A DNA stretch of 64,000 nt from Bacteroidota bacterium (GTDB lineage: Bacteria > Bacteroidota > Bacteroidia > Chitinophagales > LD1): assembly GCA_016722375.1 (NCBI GenBank), contig JADKJG010000001.1:375824-439823 (forward strand). The letters run 5' to 3'. Positions within the stretch are counted from its first letter, which is position 1. Each line of letters begins with the position of its first letter. Below are positions 38,001 through 47,600 of this stretch, in pieces. The position numbers and the translations under genes were made by a program. The notes under the pieces were generated by a model, which had not been told where the DNA came from, did no database searches, and saw only the letters and a program-made list of their open reading frames with translations.

Positions 38001-41000
38001 ATTTGGACGAACAGTTAAAAGTACATTATCTGTAGCAGAGCATCCATTCAAATTAATTACAACCAAAGTATAGTTTGTTGTAATCGTTGGATTTGCAACT
38101 GGATTCGACGCACTTGTACTACTTAATCCAGCAGCAGGAGACCATGTGTAGCTATACCCTGGTATTCCGCTACCGGTTCCCAAGATTACCTGAGAGCCAT
38201 TACATATAGCAGTATCCAAACCTGCATCAACAACGGGCAGAGGATTTACTGTAACCATTACAGAATCTACAGCCGAACAACCCTTACTATCTGTTACCGT
38301 CACAAAGTATTTGGTAGTACTAACCGGATGGGCAATTGGGTTTGCCGGATTTGTCAAATCCAAAGTACCACTAGGCGACCATGAGTACGAATACGTTGGA
38401 GAACCGCCCACAGCAGTTGGAATACCTCCCAGAGTAAATCCTGCAATACTTCCTGAACAAATAGCGCCATCCTGGCCCGCCTCAGCAGATAGATTGCTGG
38501 TGGTCACGGTAGCCAACATTACATCTGTTGATTGACATCCTTTAGAATCTGTAACTGTTAATGAATAAAATCCGGAGCTATTTAATCCCTTCAAATATGG
38601 ATTACATGCACTTGCACTACTTAAACCGGCTCCAGGACTCCAAGCACAAATTAAAGCACCAGTACCACCAGAACTCGCAGGTGTGCCACCAATCTGTATA
38701 CTATCTCCAGGACAGCTTAAAATTGATTTATCAGGTCCGGCATTTGCCAACGGATTTTGATTTACAGTTAATAGTAAATTATCGCTAGAATGACAGCCAT
38801 TGGCATCCGTAACGGTCAAAGAGTAAACGGTAGAATTAACCGGACAAGCAGTCGGGTTCGCAATGTTTATTGCATTTAGCCCAAGAGAAGGCGACCAAGT
38901 ATATTGATAAGCCGGTGAGCCTCCAGAAGCCGCGGGAGTTCCTCCAATAACGGAACAAAAACCAGCACAAATTTCGTTGTCCACACCAGCATCAGCTAGC
39001 GGTCGAGGGTTAATTGTAACTTTAACTGAATCAAATGCACTACAACCACTTGCATCCGTAACAACGACAACATAAGTAGTTGTATTCAGTGGGCTTGCCG
39101 ATGGATTAGCAACTGATGAGTTGCTTAGTCCCAATGTAGGGGTCCATGAATAAGTATAAGATGGCGTCCCTCCTACCACCGTAGGATTCGCTCCTAAGCT
39201 GATTGACCCTAGCGAACCTTCACACAAGAATCCATCATTACCAGCATAGGCGGTCATGTTACTATTGACAAGTCTTACCAGTACCTGATCAGACCCAATA
39301 CATCCAAATTGGTCTGTAACAACCAAAGTGTAAGTGATTGGAGCAATTAGATTTTTGACATAAGGATTACAGGATGAGGAACTGCTTAGTCCGTTATTAG
39401 GAGACCACGCGCACACTAACCCTCCACCTCCGCCATTTCCAGAAGGAGAGCCACCAATTTGGACACTATCCGATGGGCAAGCAATTAGAGATTTATCAAC
39501 TCCCGCATCAGCAGTCGGATTGGCCCGAACCGTAACAAGAACATTATCCGCAGCCGTACATCCGGTAGGATATGTAACCGTTAATGAATAATTCGTTGTT
39601 GTAGACGGCCCTGCAGTAGGATTAGATATACTGGTACTGTTTAGACCAATACCAGGAGACCATGCATAAGTATTACCGGGTATTCCTGTGCCAGTCCCTA
39701 ATGTTGTCTGAGAACCAGCACATATCGCGGTATCCATGCCAGCGTTAGCAAGCGGTACTGGATTAATCGTAACTGTAACAGAGTCAACTGAACTACAGCC
39801 TTTACTATCAGTAATTGTAACGTAGTACTTTGTTGTCGAAAGCGGCAGCGCAATTGGATTGGCTGGATTGGTTAAATCCAGTGTTCCACCATTCGGAGAC
39901 CAGGAATAAGAATACGGAACAAAACCACCGGTGGCAGTTGGGGATCCTCCCAACGTAACACCTACTGTTCTATCTGCGCAAATTGCACTGTTCTGTCCGG
40001 CTTCGGCTGCTAACGTATTTGGTGTAATGCTTACCAAAACTAAGTCAGTTGCAGTACAACCTTTCGAATCTATTACATTAAGTGTATACAGTATAGGTGA
40101 AAAAATTCCATTTATGGATGGATTGCATAATGCTGGATCACTCAGGCCATTTATCGGGCTCCATACGCAAGTCAAGGTCCCGGTTCCTCCAGAACTGGCA
40201 GGTGTTCCGCCTATCTGGATACTATCACCCGGGCAAATAGAAATTGATTTATCCGGTCCTGCATCCGCTATCGGATTAGGACTAGGGGTAACGGTAATGT
40301 CATCAGAGTGCGCACAACCTTTGCTATCGGTCACCACCAACTGATAGGTAGTCACCACCGTAGGAGATGCCCCTGGATTGGATACACTCGACGAGCTTAG
40401 GCCAAGGCTTGGATCCCAACTGTAGGTGTATGGAACTGTGCCAGACGAAGCACTTGGGCTGCCGCCAATTATCACGGTCTTGCCGCTACATACATTCGTA
40501 TCTACACCCGCATTCGCCACCGGCTTCGGATTAATCGTCACAAATACTGCATCCGTAGCCGTACAGCCCTTGCTGTCTGTTACCGTAACTGTGTAGTTCT
40601 CACTGCTCTGATTACATGCTACCGGATTTGATGTGCTGTTGCTGCTTAATGAACCTCCTGTCCAGCTATATGTGTATGGTGGAATTCCGCCAACTACTGT
40701 CGGGAAGGATCCCAACTGAACGCAGTTGCCAGAACATACTTCTTTGTCTTCGCCCGCATCTACCGATAAGGTAGTGGTGACCACATTCACCGTTACAAAA
40801 TCAACCGATGAACATCCGCTTGCATCTGTAACTGTCAATCCATAAACCGTCGTTGTTGCTAAGCCTTTAACTGTCGGGTTAGCTATATTGGTAGCGCTCA
40901 ATGCCGTACCAGGTGACCAACTGTATGAGTAGGCACCCGTTCCGCCTGTCGCCGCCGGATTGTCACCAATCGTAATGCTGTCCCCAGAACATAAGCTCAA

Positions 41001-44000
41001 CGATTTGTCTGCGCCTGCTTGTGCCACCGGGTTAGGACGAACCGCAACTAAAATGTCATCTGTTGCTGTGCAACCTAAACCATCTGTTATCGTCAGCGTA
41101 TAGCTCGTCGAGTTGGAAGGGGTTGCCGTAGGTCGTTCAATAAATGCATTGCTTAATCCAATGCTCGGTGACCAAGTATAGCTATAAGCTCCTGTACCTC
41201 CCGTTGCTACATTCGTTCCTCCCAGTGCTATTCCCTGTCCCGCACAAACTGAGGTATCTGCTCCGGCATCTGCTACCGGTGACGGGAATACGTAAAGGGT
41301 TACGGAATCAATCGTCTGACATCCTTTCGCATCGGTAACCGTCAGATGGTAGGTCGTTGTTTGTGATGGATATGCTAAAGGATTCGCCGGATCGGAAATA
41401 TCCAGAGTGCTGTCCGGTGACCAAGTGTATGAATATGGTAAGAATCCACCCATTGCTGTTGGAATACCACCCAATCTTACACTCGCTCCTGCAAAACGAC
41501 ATATCGTATCGGTTACTCCTGCTTCAGCAGTCAGGGAACTTGGCACAACCAGTAGGTTCACCGCATCTGTCGCAGTGCATAAGTTGATATCCGTCACTTT
41601 TACCGTATAGGTAGCAGATGCCAATAAAGCACAGGCTTCCGGATTGGATATATCGGTTGCACTCAAATTGGTCGAGGGATTCCATGAGTAAGTGTATGGA
41701 CCCACACCGCCTGTTGCCGTCGGAGAGCCACCGAGGATCACACAGCTTGCGCTACATGCGTTGACCTGTGCATCTGTTCCTGCATTTACTACTGGGTTCG
41801 GACGGACAATAACGGTCACATTCGAATTACTCGTGCAACCATTAAAATCTGTTACTAATAATATGTAAGTAGAGGTTCCCGCAGGGCTTACTAAAGGATT
41901 AGCGACCGGCAAGGTACCACCCACACTCCATGAGTAGGTATAAGGTCCGGTGCCACCACTTGCGGAAGGACTGCCTCCAATGTTTACATTCTGTCCCGCA
42001 CAGATAGCGGTATCTACTCCTGCGCTTGCCTGTGGGTTGGCGTGAACAGTTATCGTAGCCGAAGCGCTGGCTATACAGCCAGAGGCATCGGTCACTGTCA
42101 CCGTATATATATAAGACCCAACTGTATTTGGGTTTACGGTTACTATTTGTGTATTGGTCGCTGTCATGTTTGATCCGCTCCAGCTATAGCCGGAGGCCGT
42201 TGATCCTCCTGATATGTTGGCAGTCAGGTTGACACTACTGCCGCTGTTCGCACACCAAGAAGTATTGCCGCTAGCACTTATGCTTGCCAAAGGCGGACTA
42301 TTGGTCACTGTCACTAACACCGCATCACTGGCAGAACATAAATTTCCATCAGTAACTACTACTGTATAGGTTTCTGTAGCCGTGATCCCCTGTACAATTG
42401 GATTGGATATGCTTGTAGAGGATATTCCTCCCGTTGGAGACCATACATAAATATAGGATCCACCACTTCCAACAGATGCTGTCGGACTGCCGCCTATCTG
42501 GATTCCTCCAGGACTACAGAAAGGTAGTGTTACATCAGTACCTGCATTTGCTATCGGGTTATTGTTTACGTTGACGGTCGTACTAGCTGTAGCTGTACAG
42601 CCATTTGAGTCGGTCACTAATACTGCATAAGCAGTCATAGCCGTTGGACTGACCATCGGATTAGCTACCGGTGACGCTCCGTTGTTCCATGAATAAGTAT
42701 AAGGAGACGTACCGCCACTTGCCGTCGGCGAACCGCCCAGAACAGTACTCTGTCCAGAGCAAATTGCCGTATCTATATGTGCATTTGCAAGTGGAGTATT
42801 ATGTACCTGAATCGTTTGAGTGGCTGAAGCCGTACAATTAGACGCATCGGTAATAGTTACTGAATAGTTATAAGAACCCGCAGTTCCAGGATTCACCGTT
42901 GCTACTTGTGCGTTCGTCGGTGTAATGCTCGAACCGCTCCAGTTATATCCAAAAGGCCCATTGCCTCCTGATACGCTTGCTGTTAGATTGACACTGCTAC
43001 TGCTGTTCGCACACCAAGAAGTATTGCCACTGGCACTGATACTTGCCAACGGTGGACTGTTGGATAATGTTACTGATACCACATCACTGGCAGAACATGA
43101 ATTTCCGTCAATCACTAATACCGTATAGGTGTCTGAAGCTGTTAGTCCCTGTACCACAGGATTGGATATACTGGTGGATGACAAGCCACCCGATGGAGAC
43201 CATGTATAGGTATAGGATCCGCCACTTCCTCCGGAAGCCGTTGGGCTGCCTCCTAACTGAATTCCTGTAGGACTACAAGCCGGAAGTACCACATCCAAAC
43301 CGGCATTGACCACTGGTTTTGAATTTACATTAACTGAAGTGCTGGCAGTGGATGTACATCCATTTGAGTCAGTCACTAACACTACATAAGCAGTTGTTCC
43401 CGAAGGATTTACTACCGGATTAGCTATCGGTGAGGCCCCATTGTTCCAAGAATAAGTGAATGGAGAGCTGCCGCCAGATGCCGTCGGTGAACCGCCTAGG
43501 GTTACACTCTCTCCCGAACATATCGTATGAGTCGGATTGCCCGCATCTGCTACAACTTCGGGGAATACACGTACAGAAATTGAACTACCTGCTTGGCAGC
43601 CTGTCGCGTCGGTAATAAGTACAGAATATATATAAGCCCCTTCACTGTTGGGACTAGCTACCGTAATAATTCCAGTATCCTTGCTTAAAGATTGTCCTAT
43701 CCAACTTAGGCTATAAGGTGTGGTTCCGCCTGAAGGAATAGCTGCAAATCCAACTGCACCTCTTACTCCTTCACACCAATAAGTAGGGTTATTCGGGGCT
43801 ATAGATACTTGAAGTGAAGAACCCGTTACATCTACAAATACAATATCGGAAGCACTACAACCATTTGCATCGGTAACCGTTACCGTATAATTGGTCGGAG
43901 AGCCTATTCCGGCTACTGATGGATTAGCCGTCGTATCAGATGTTAATCCTGAAGGAGGTGACCATGCATAGCTGTAAGGGGAAGTTCCGCCCGTTGCCGT

Positions 44001-44600
44001 CGGAGATCCACCTAACACCGCTCCGGACACACTACACGAAGGAATCGTTTTGTCCGTCCCTGCATTCGCTGTCACACCCGTGTTCACCGTTACACTCGTA
44101 GTAGCAGTTCCCGAGCATCCAAACGCATCGGTAATGGTCACATTATATGTTCCCGCTTTTGATAAGTCAGCACTCGTAATATCCGGATTCTGTAAGCCAC
44201 TCGCGAATGATGGACCTGATAAGGTAAATGTATAGGTCGGTGTACCACCTCCGGGGCTAGAGTTCAAATTGATTGTTCCTCCGGCGCAGACCGGAGAGTT
44301 ACTACCCGCTGTTACACTCAATGCCGGTTGTACCGTAATAAAGTTGGTAGAAGCGCTGGCCGTACATCCATTGTTATCTGTCAATTCTACCTGATATATA
44401 CCACTCATCAAGGTAGTGGCATTAGAAATACTTGGATTCTGAGTTAAGTTAGAAAAAGATTGAGGGCCTGACCACACATAAGTATAGCCCGGCGTACCTC
44501 CCGATGGAGTCGAGGTCAGCAGGATGGTAGTTCCGGCACAATACGAAGCACTCGAACTTCCTGCCGTAACCGATGGCAGTGGATTGACCACTACATTCAC
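32079..44600 (-). CDS. Giant SprB-like surface protein, C-terminal part with 35 repeats and T9SS type B domain
   Basis: 4,173 residues in this frame. After two PKD-like units come 35 units of ~85 residues (about 44.1-35.2 kb) in strict A-B-C order. A has AGxDKSxxxC...GGSP; B has AEAGxxxxICxG; C has ANAGVDTAICxG. Each ends TVTDxxGC. Then come Ig-like units with a YC...GGVFSG pattern (~35.2-33.7 kb), Big/cadherin-like units (VNVLANDSNFES, VMNVLSNDADVDVGD), and a gliding-motility-type C-terminal domain (CFIPNAFSPNGDEYN, then RWGIEVWNS and PDGTYYIIYSY). That domain directs type B T9SS export. The frame starts with GTG after a frameshift near 44625, so it is not a separate gene. Confidence 0.9.
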   Translation of the reverse strand: MNVVVNPLPSVTAGSSSASYCAGTTILLTSTPSGGTPGYTYVWSGPQSFSNLTQNPSISNATTLMSGIYQVELTDNNGCTASASTNFITVQPALSVTAGSNSPVCAGGTINLNSSPGGGTPTYTFTLSGPSFASGLQNPDITSADLSKAGTYNVTITDAFGCSGTATTSVTVNTGVTANAGTDKTIPSCSVSGAVLGGSPTATGGTSPYSYAWSPPSGLTSDTTANPSVAGIGSPTNYTVTVTDANGCSASDIVFVDVTGSSLQVSIAPNNPTYWCEGVRGAVGFAAIPSGGTTPYSLSWIGQSLSKDTGIITVASPNSEGAYIYSVLITDATGCQAGSSISVRVFPEVVADAGNPTHTICSGESVTLGGSPTASGGSSPFTYSWNNGASPIANPVVNPSGTTAYVVLVTDSNGCTSTASTSVNVNSKPVVNAGLDVVLPACSPTGIQLGGSPTASGGSGGSYTYTWSPSGGLSSTSISNPVVQGLTASDTYTVLVIDGNSCSASDVVSVTLSNSPPLASISASGNTSWCANSSSSVNLTASVSGGNGPFGYNWSGSSITPTNAQVATVNPGTAGSYNYSVTITDASNCTASATQTIQVHNTPLANAHIDTAICSGQSTVLGGSPTASGGTSPYTYSWNNGASPVANPMVSPTAMTAYAVLVTDSNGCTATASTTVNVNNNPIANAGTDVTLPFCSPGGIQIGGSPTASVGSGGSYIYVWSPTGGISSTSISNPIVQGITATETYTVVVTDGNLCSASDAVLVTVTNSPPLASISASGNTSWCANSGSSVNLTANISGGSTASGYSWSGSNMTATNTQIVTVNPNTVGSYIYTVTVTDASGCIASASATITVHANPQASAGVDTAICAGQNVNIGGSPSASGGTGPYTYSWSVGGTLPVANPLVSPAGTSTYILLVTDFNGCTSNSNVTVIVRPNPVVNAGTDAQVNACSASCVILGGSPTATGGVGPYTYSWNPSTNLSATDISNPEACALLASATYTVKVTDINLCTATDAVNLLVVPSSLTAEAGVTDTICRFAGASVRLGGIPTAMGGFLPYSYTWSPDSTLDISDPANPLAYPSQTTTYHLTVTDAKGCQTIDSVTLYVFPSPVADAGADTSVCAGQGIALGGTNVATGGTGAYSYTWSPSIGLSNAFIERPTATPSNSTSYTLTITDGLGCTATDDILVAVRPNPVAQAGADKSLSLCSGDSITIGDNPAATGGTGAYSYSWSPGTALSATNIANPTVKGLATTTVYGLTVTDASGCSSVDFVTVNVVTTTLSVDAGEDKEVCSGNCVQLGSFPTVVGGIPPYTYSWTGGSLSSNSTSNPVACNQSSENYTVTVTDSKGCTATDAVFVTINPKPVANAGVDTNVCSGKTVIIGGSPSASSGTVPYTYSWDPSLGLSSSSVSNPGASPTVVTTYQLVVTDSKGCAHSDDITVTPSPNPIADAGPDKSISICPGDSIQIGGTPASSGGTGTLTCVWSPINGLSDPALCNPSINGIFSPILYTLNVIDSKGCTATDLVLVSITPNTLAAEAGQNSAICADRTVGVTLGGSPTATGGFVPYSYSWSPNGGTLDLTNPANPIALPLSTTKYYVTITDSKGCSSVDSVTVTINPVPLANAGMDTAICAGSQTTLGTGTGIPGNTYAWSPGIGLNSTSISNPTAGPSTTTNYSLTVTYPTGCTAADNVLVTVRANPTADAGVDKSLIACPSDSVQIGGSPSGNGGGGGLVCAWSPNNGLSSSSSCNPYVKNLIAPITYTLVVTDQFGCIGSDQVLVRLVNSNMTAYAGNDGFLCEGSLGSISLGANPTVVGGTPSYTYSWTPTLGLSNSSVANPSASPLNTTTYVVVVTDASGCSAFDSVKVTINPRPLADAGVDNEICAGFCSVIGGTPAASGGSPAYQYTWSPSLGLNAINIANPTACPVNSTVYSLTVTDANGCHSSDNLLLTVNQNPLANAGPDKSILSCPGDSIQIGGTPASSGGTGALICAWSPGAGLSSASACNPYLKGLNSSGFYSLTVTDSKGCQSTDVMLATVTTSNLSAEAGQDGAICSGSIAGFTLGGIPTAVGGSPTYSYSWSPSGTLDLTNPANPIAHPVSTTKYFVTVTDSKGCSAVDSVMVTVNPLPVVDAGLDTAICNGSQVILGTGSGIPGYSYTWSPAAGLSSTSASNPVANPTITTNYTLVVINLNGCSATDNVLLTVRPNPVANAGVDKTLVACSGDSVQIGGSPSGSGGSGGLICSWSPSGGLSSATSCNPYVKNLGSSATYTLQVTDQFGCSNFDQVIVNVANSNMTAYAGNSVSFCAGSSVSVALGGNPTVIGGSPGYIYAWTPTVGLTNATAANPIASPNSTTTYQVVVTDASGCIATDSVRITINPRPSVNAGATDTLCSGTCKTLGGVPTASGGTGSNYTYNWTPTNFLSANNVANPVACPTSNVTYTLTVLDSLNCSNSAIVTIIVNPNPIADAGLDRVTVSCPRACTTIGGSPAASGGSSPYTYSWSPQTGLGNNSSSNPFVCNLSSSQTYTVVVTDKNGCTAQNDVLVQVLPSTLTADAGLDKSVCIGQNSPVIIGGSPTVSGGQSPYSIDWSPSAGILNSTFIANPLANPAMTTVYTVLVQDANGCEAIDSMTVAANPSITASVGLDTSICQGGNARLGGNPTAGGGTPAFTYSWSPGSGLNNNTTSNPIANPLVTSTYCVTITDVAGCSASACQTINVSQSIIANAGSDQSMISCPGSFVILGSSPTGSGGSGNYSYQWSPSANLNGSTIPNPIVTGLTVTTSFSVTVTDNATGCIAIDEAKVTVNPSNLTVDAGLDKTYCVNSSTCINIGGTPSAQGGQLPYAYQWAPVPGLNNPFIANPCASPLTTTRYYLTVTDALGCNISDSMDLFVSPLIIVDAGKDTLTCNRTSVMLGGNSVATGGTGAYSYTWSPSLFLIPNSNVAHPVAQNITSNISYTLTVKDSLGCSSTDDISISLRALPSAFAGPDATIFACSFDSAIIGGSPTASGTVGPYTYAWDPPFDISLSCNSCANPVVKNLGFQTNFCVIVTDSFGCKSDPDCAVVTVLPNTVNVDAGFNLPSLCSNNLGCVTLGGSIPVSGGVGPYTLQWLGDVSNPTAPHPQACPTTSSTYRLIGTDSKGCQAIDTVRVIVNDPPVASISGLNSQYCISAGDVVISGIPSGGTFTTIPGLFGNTFRPSAAGVGNWCIKYTYTNPLTNCSDDTTICITVSPLPVVSIAGNAPNYCLYEPAVTLTGSPAGGVFSGRGINASGTFTPASAGVGQDTITYTYTDSLTLCSNTTNVVINVKSAPTLDLTASKQSVCSGSAVVITPSYSLDVSNIIWTRLDGSSIGGGTGPITVTPTGTQYCVVATAINSPNQCLTRDTICIDINALPSISVVGFPTTYCLNQPPIFLVGSPAGGVFTGSGIFNGAFNPAITGIGNWCIKYTYTQPITGCIGDTTVCIAVNAPPSVSITGNLPGYCRYDVDQTFIGTPSGGAFSGPGMSSTGTFTPASANVGQNVITYTYTDTLTHCFNSATINVEIKPAPSLSLAASQDSVCGGTPISITANYGVDVTNVFWYNSGGNLLGTGVNPLIVNPAGVDFCVSARVVSSNLCITRDTICIHVTQAPEANDDTVSTCEEIPVSVNVLANDSNFESSIATIVIVRQGHGAATVSGNTVNYRPNTNFNGKDTVTYRVCTKNCNNACDTANIYIDVCPINDPPVAGDDVFMICSDTLVMNVLSNDADVDVGDSIRVTAIPCMPKFGTATINENGTISYVAGTGLTTLHPDTFCYAICDNGSPQLCDTGKIVVALCRYIDARPDTVLICRDEEVTLSVLRNDTVSNGNKLIITNVTIFISGTLGAITFIGTDEIKFLPNGKVGTVRFQYYMCDDGAPRMCDTSYIVINIRDCPPPVLDTIYDTTFVNTIDTVCIGDFVFSLPLWKIQSICDPRNGTAEIIDSACFTYTPDEQFKGDDTFCIVVCNEFGCDTSVVIMTVLDTIILAVPEPCDIDTTSANKPVTVNPLANDIIPLAGDTVITIVSDPEHGVAVVNEDHTVTYTPNNEYKGDEHFTYMVCAVTGTYLYCDTADICITVLGPCFIPNAFSPNGDEYNPIFQIPCNDDYPKAELRVFNRWGIEVWNSQGPYQNDWDGHNMQGVALPDGTYYIIYSYNDGTGKRESKYVVIHR

Positions 44601-47600
44601 CGATAAAGAAGCAGCCGAAGTACATCCTGCCGGACTGCTCTGGAGTCACGGTATAGTTACCCGCCATCGAAGCATTGACATTGTTTCTGTTGATTGGATT
44701 GCCACTCTCTGTAAAGGCATTAGGACCGCCCCAGTTGAACGTGTTTCCTACATCTCCGTCAGCACTTAGTGTCAGCGTTTGACCGGCACACAGTGGGTTA
44801 GGATTTGCCGCTACATTGGTTGGAGCCGTTGGAGTAGCATTTACTACTAAAGAAGCAGAGTTAGCGGATGGTGAAGTACAGCCCGTAACCGTTTGGGTCA
44901 CACTATATATCCCCGCCATCGCTAAGGTTACATTATTTCTGGTTACCGGATTACCATTTAAGGTAGCTCCATCCGGAGTGGTCCAAGTGAACGTCGCACC
45001 ACCTTGACCTATAGCAGATAGCGTAATATCATTTCCTGTACAGATAGGATTCGGAGAGACCGTTACTCCGGTTGGTGCCAGTGGGGTAGGGGTTACTACT
45101 AAGTTCAAAGCCGCCGAAGGGGCTGAGTTACAACCCAATACCGTTTGGATCACGGTATAGTTACCGCCCATAGCAAGTGTTACACTGTTTCTTGTTAAAG
45201 GATTGCCTGTCGGATTAAGTCCATCCGGTGTCGTCCAAGTAAATGTAGCGCCACCTTGTCCGCTTGCCGTCAGGGTAACATCATTACCCGTACAGATTGG
45301 ATTAGGTGTTGCATCTAAACTGGTTGGAGGAGCAGGGGTAGTATTGACTACTAACGATGCGGAGTTTGCCGATGGTGACGTACAGCCCGTAACTGTTTGG
45401 GTCACACTATATACGCCTGCCATCGCTAAACTTACATTGTTTCTTCCTACCACTTTGCCATTCAATATCGGTCCATCCGGTGTCGTCCAAGTGAATGAGG
45501 CACCACCTTGACCTGTAGCAGATAAGGTAATGCTGTCTCCGGTACATACCGGAGTCGGAGAGACCGTTACTCCAGTTGGAGCTAATGGATTGGCATTCAC
45601 CACTAAGGAGGCAGAATTAGCAGATGGGGAGGTACAGCCCGTAACCGTTTGGGTGACACTATATATTCCCGCCATCGCCAACGTTACATTGTTTCTGGTT
45701 ACCGGATTGCCATTTAAGGTAGGTCCATCCGGGGTAGTCCACGTAAAAGTAGCACCGCCAATACCTGTGGCAGATAGCGTAATATCATCGCCCGCACATA
45801 CCGGACTCGGAGAGACCGTTACTCCGGTTGGTGCAGATGGGGTGGAAGTTACTACTAAGTTAAGGGCCGCTGATGAGGCTGAAGGACAGCCCAACACAGT
45901 TTGGGTCACGGTATAGTTACCGCCCATAGCCAGTGTTACATTGTTTCTTGTTAAAGGATTGTTCGTCGGATTGAGCCCATCCGGGGTCGTCCAAGTGAAG
46001 GAAGCGCCTACTTGCCCGCTTGCCGTTATCGTTACAGAATTACCCGTACATATTGGGTTCGCAGATGCATTCAAACTAGTTGGTGCAGCCGGGGTAGCAT
46101 TCACTACTAAGGAAGCAGAGTTCGCCGATGGCGACGCACATCCATTCACGGTCTGAGTTACACTATAAACACCTGCCATCGCTAAGGTTACATTGTTTCT
46201 GATTACCGGACTGCCATTCAATACCGGTCCATCAGGGGTTGTCCATGTGAACGTGGCACCAACCTGACCTGTAGCGGATAAGGTAATGCTGTTTCCACTA
46301 CATACCGGACTCGGAGATACCGTTACTCCCGTCGGAGTATTCGGCGTGGCGATAATTGTGATATTTATGGTTGCCACCGTGGCCGTACATCCGGCTAGAG
46401 TGATTTCTGTCAATGAATATAAACCACCCATACCTACGGTTACATTATTTCGGTTTACTACCGCCGTATTATTGGCCGTAAATCCTCCCGGACCCGTCCA
46501 GTTAAAGGTAGAGCCCACCTGTCCGTTCGCTGTCAACTGCATGTTTTGACCAGCGCACAAAGTATCATTGGGCAGTACGGAAATAGTAGGTTTTGGTGGA
46601 GACGGTGGATCAACTAAAACAAAAGGTCCCTTAATCGTGTCGCCGCATCCAGGGTTGGTCGCATGAAACACCCATATACTGTCATAAGACCCTGCAATAA
46701 GATTTGGTATCACTAAATTCCCCACACCATTAGTAGTAACAGACAAAGGACCCACCGGAGTAACTCCGCGTCTATACTTTACCTGATAAGGAGTATTCGG
46801 TAATAAAGTGGTGTTCGACAGGGTAATAGAACCATCGCTTCCCGAACAAGTGGAAGGGTTTTGGAAGGCCACACTCGCGTTGTTCAGATTCACGCAGTGA
46901 TAGCGGATCACTAGATAATCTTCCACCTCACCATTTATGTAGTTCACATTATTGGGTGGGTTCGCCACATTCATCAAAGGGTCTGTGCTGATTCTTATTC
47001 TTAAATAGGAAGTATCAATAGATCCTGATGTCCAGTTGAATCCATTCCAAGATAAGGTAGCAGAAATAGCGCCGTTGGCTACTCTTACCGTATCCACCTC
47101 GCCCGCATCAAAAACTCCATTCCGGTTGAGATCAAGCCATGCAGCTACAATCGCTGTAGAACCGGTGGTGTTCGTAACCGGTATTGTAACAGTATATTTG
47201 GTGGCGGTATCTTGTATTAATATCTGTGATCCCGGAATACCATCTTCATCATCTAAATCTGATTGATCATCTACATTTGCCCTCGTTCCGGGTGAAACCG
47301 GATAAAAGTCTTCTGCATCTTCCAAAGCACCGATCCTAAGGTTACCAACAATGTTATGTCTGCCGGTGCCATAAGACGTAGGTGCATCTCCCTGGTCATA
47401 AGTAAAGATCGCCCCAATACGCCATTTGAAAACCAAGTGGATATCATCGCCGTTAGTCGAATTATTTATATCAAAAACCTGGTTCGGACCACTTAAAGGC
47501 CCAATGACTGCCGGCTGAAGTGAGGTGCTGTGTACCGTTGTTCCCAATACAATCAAGGTATCACCTTCTACCACAAAGTGGTTACTGCCCGCAGGAGTAC

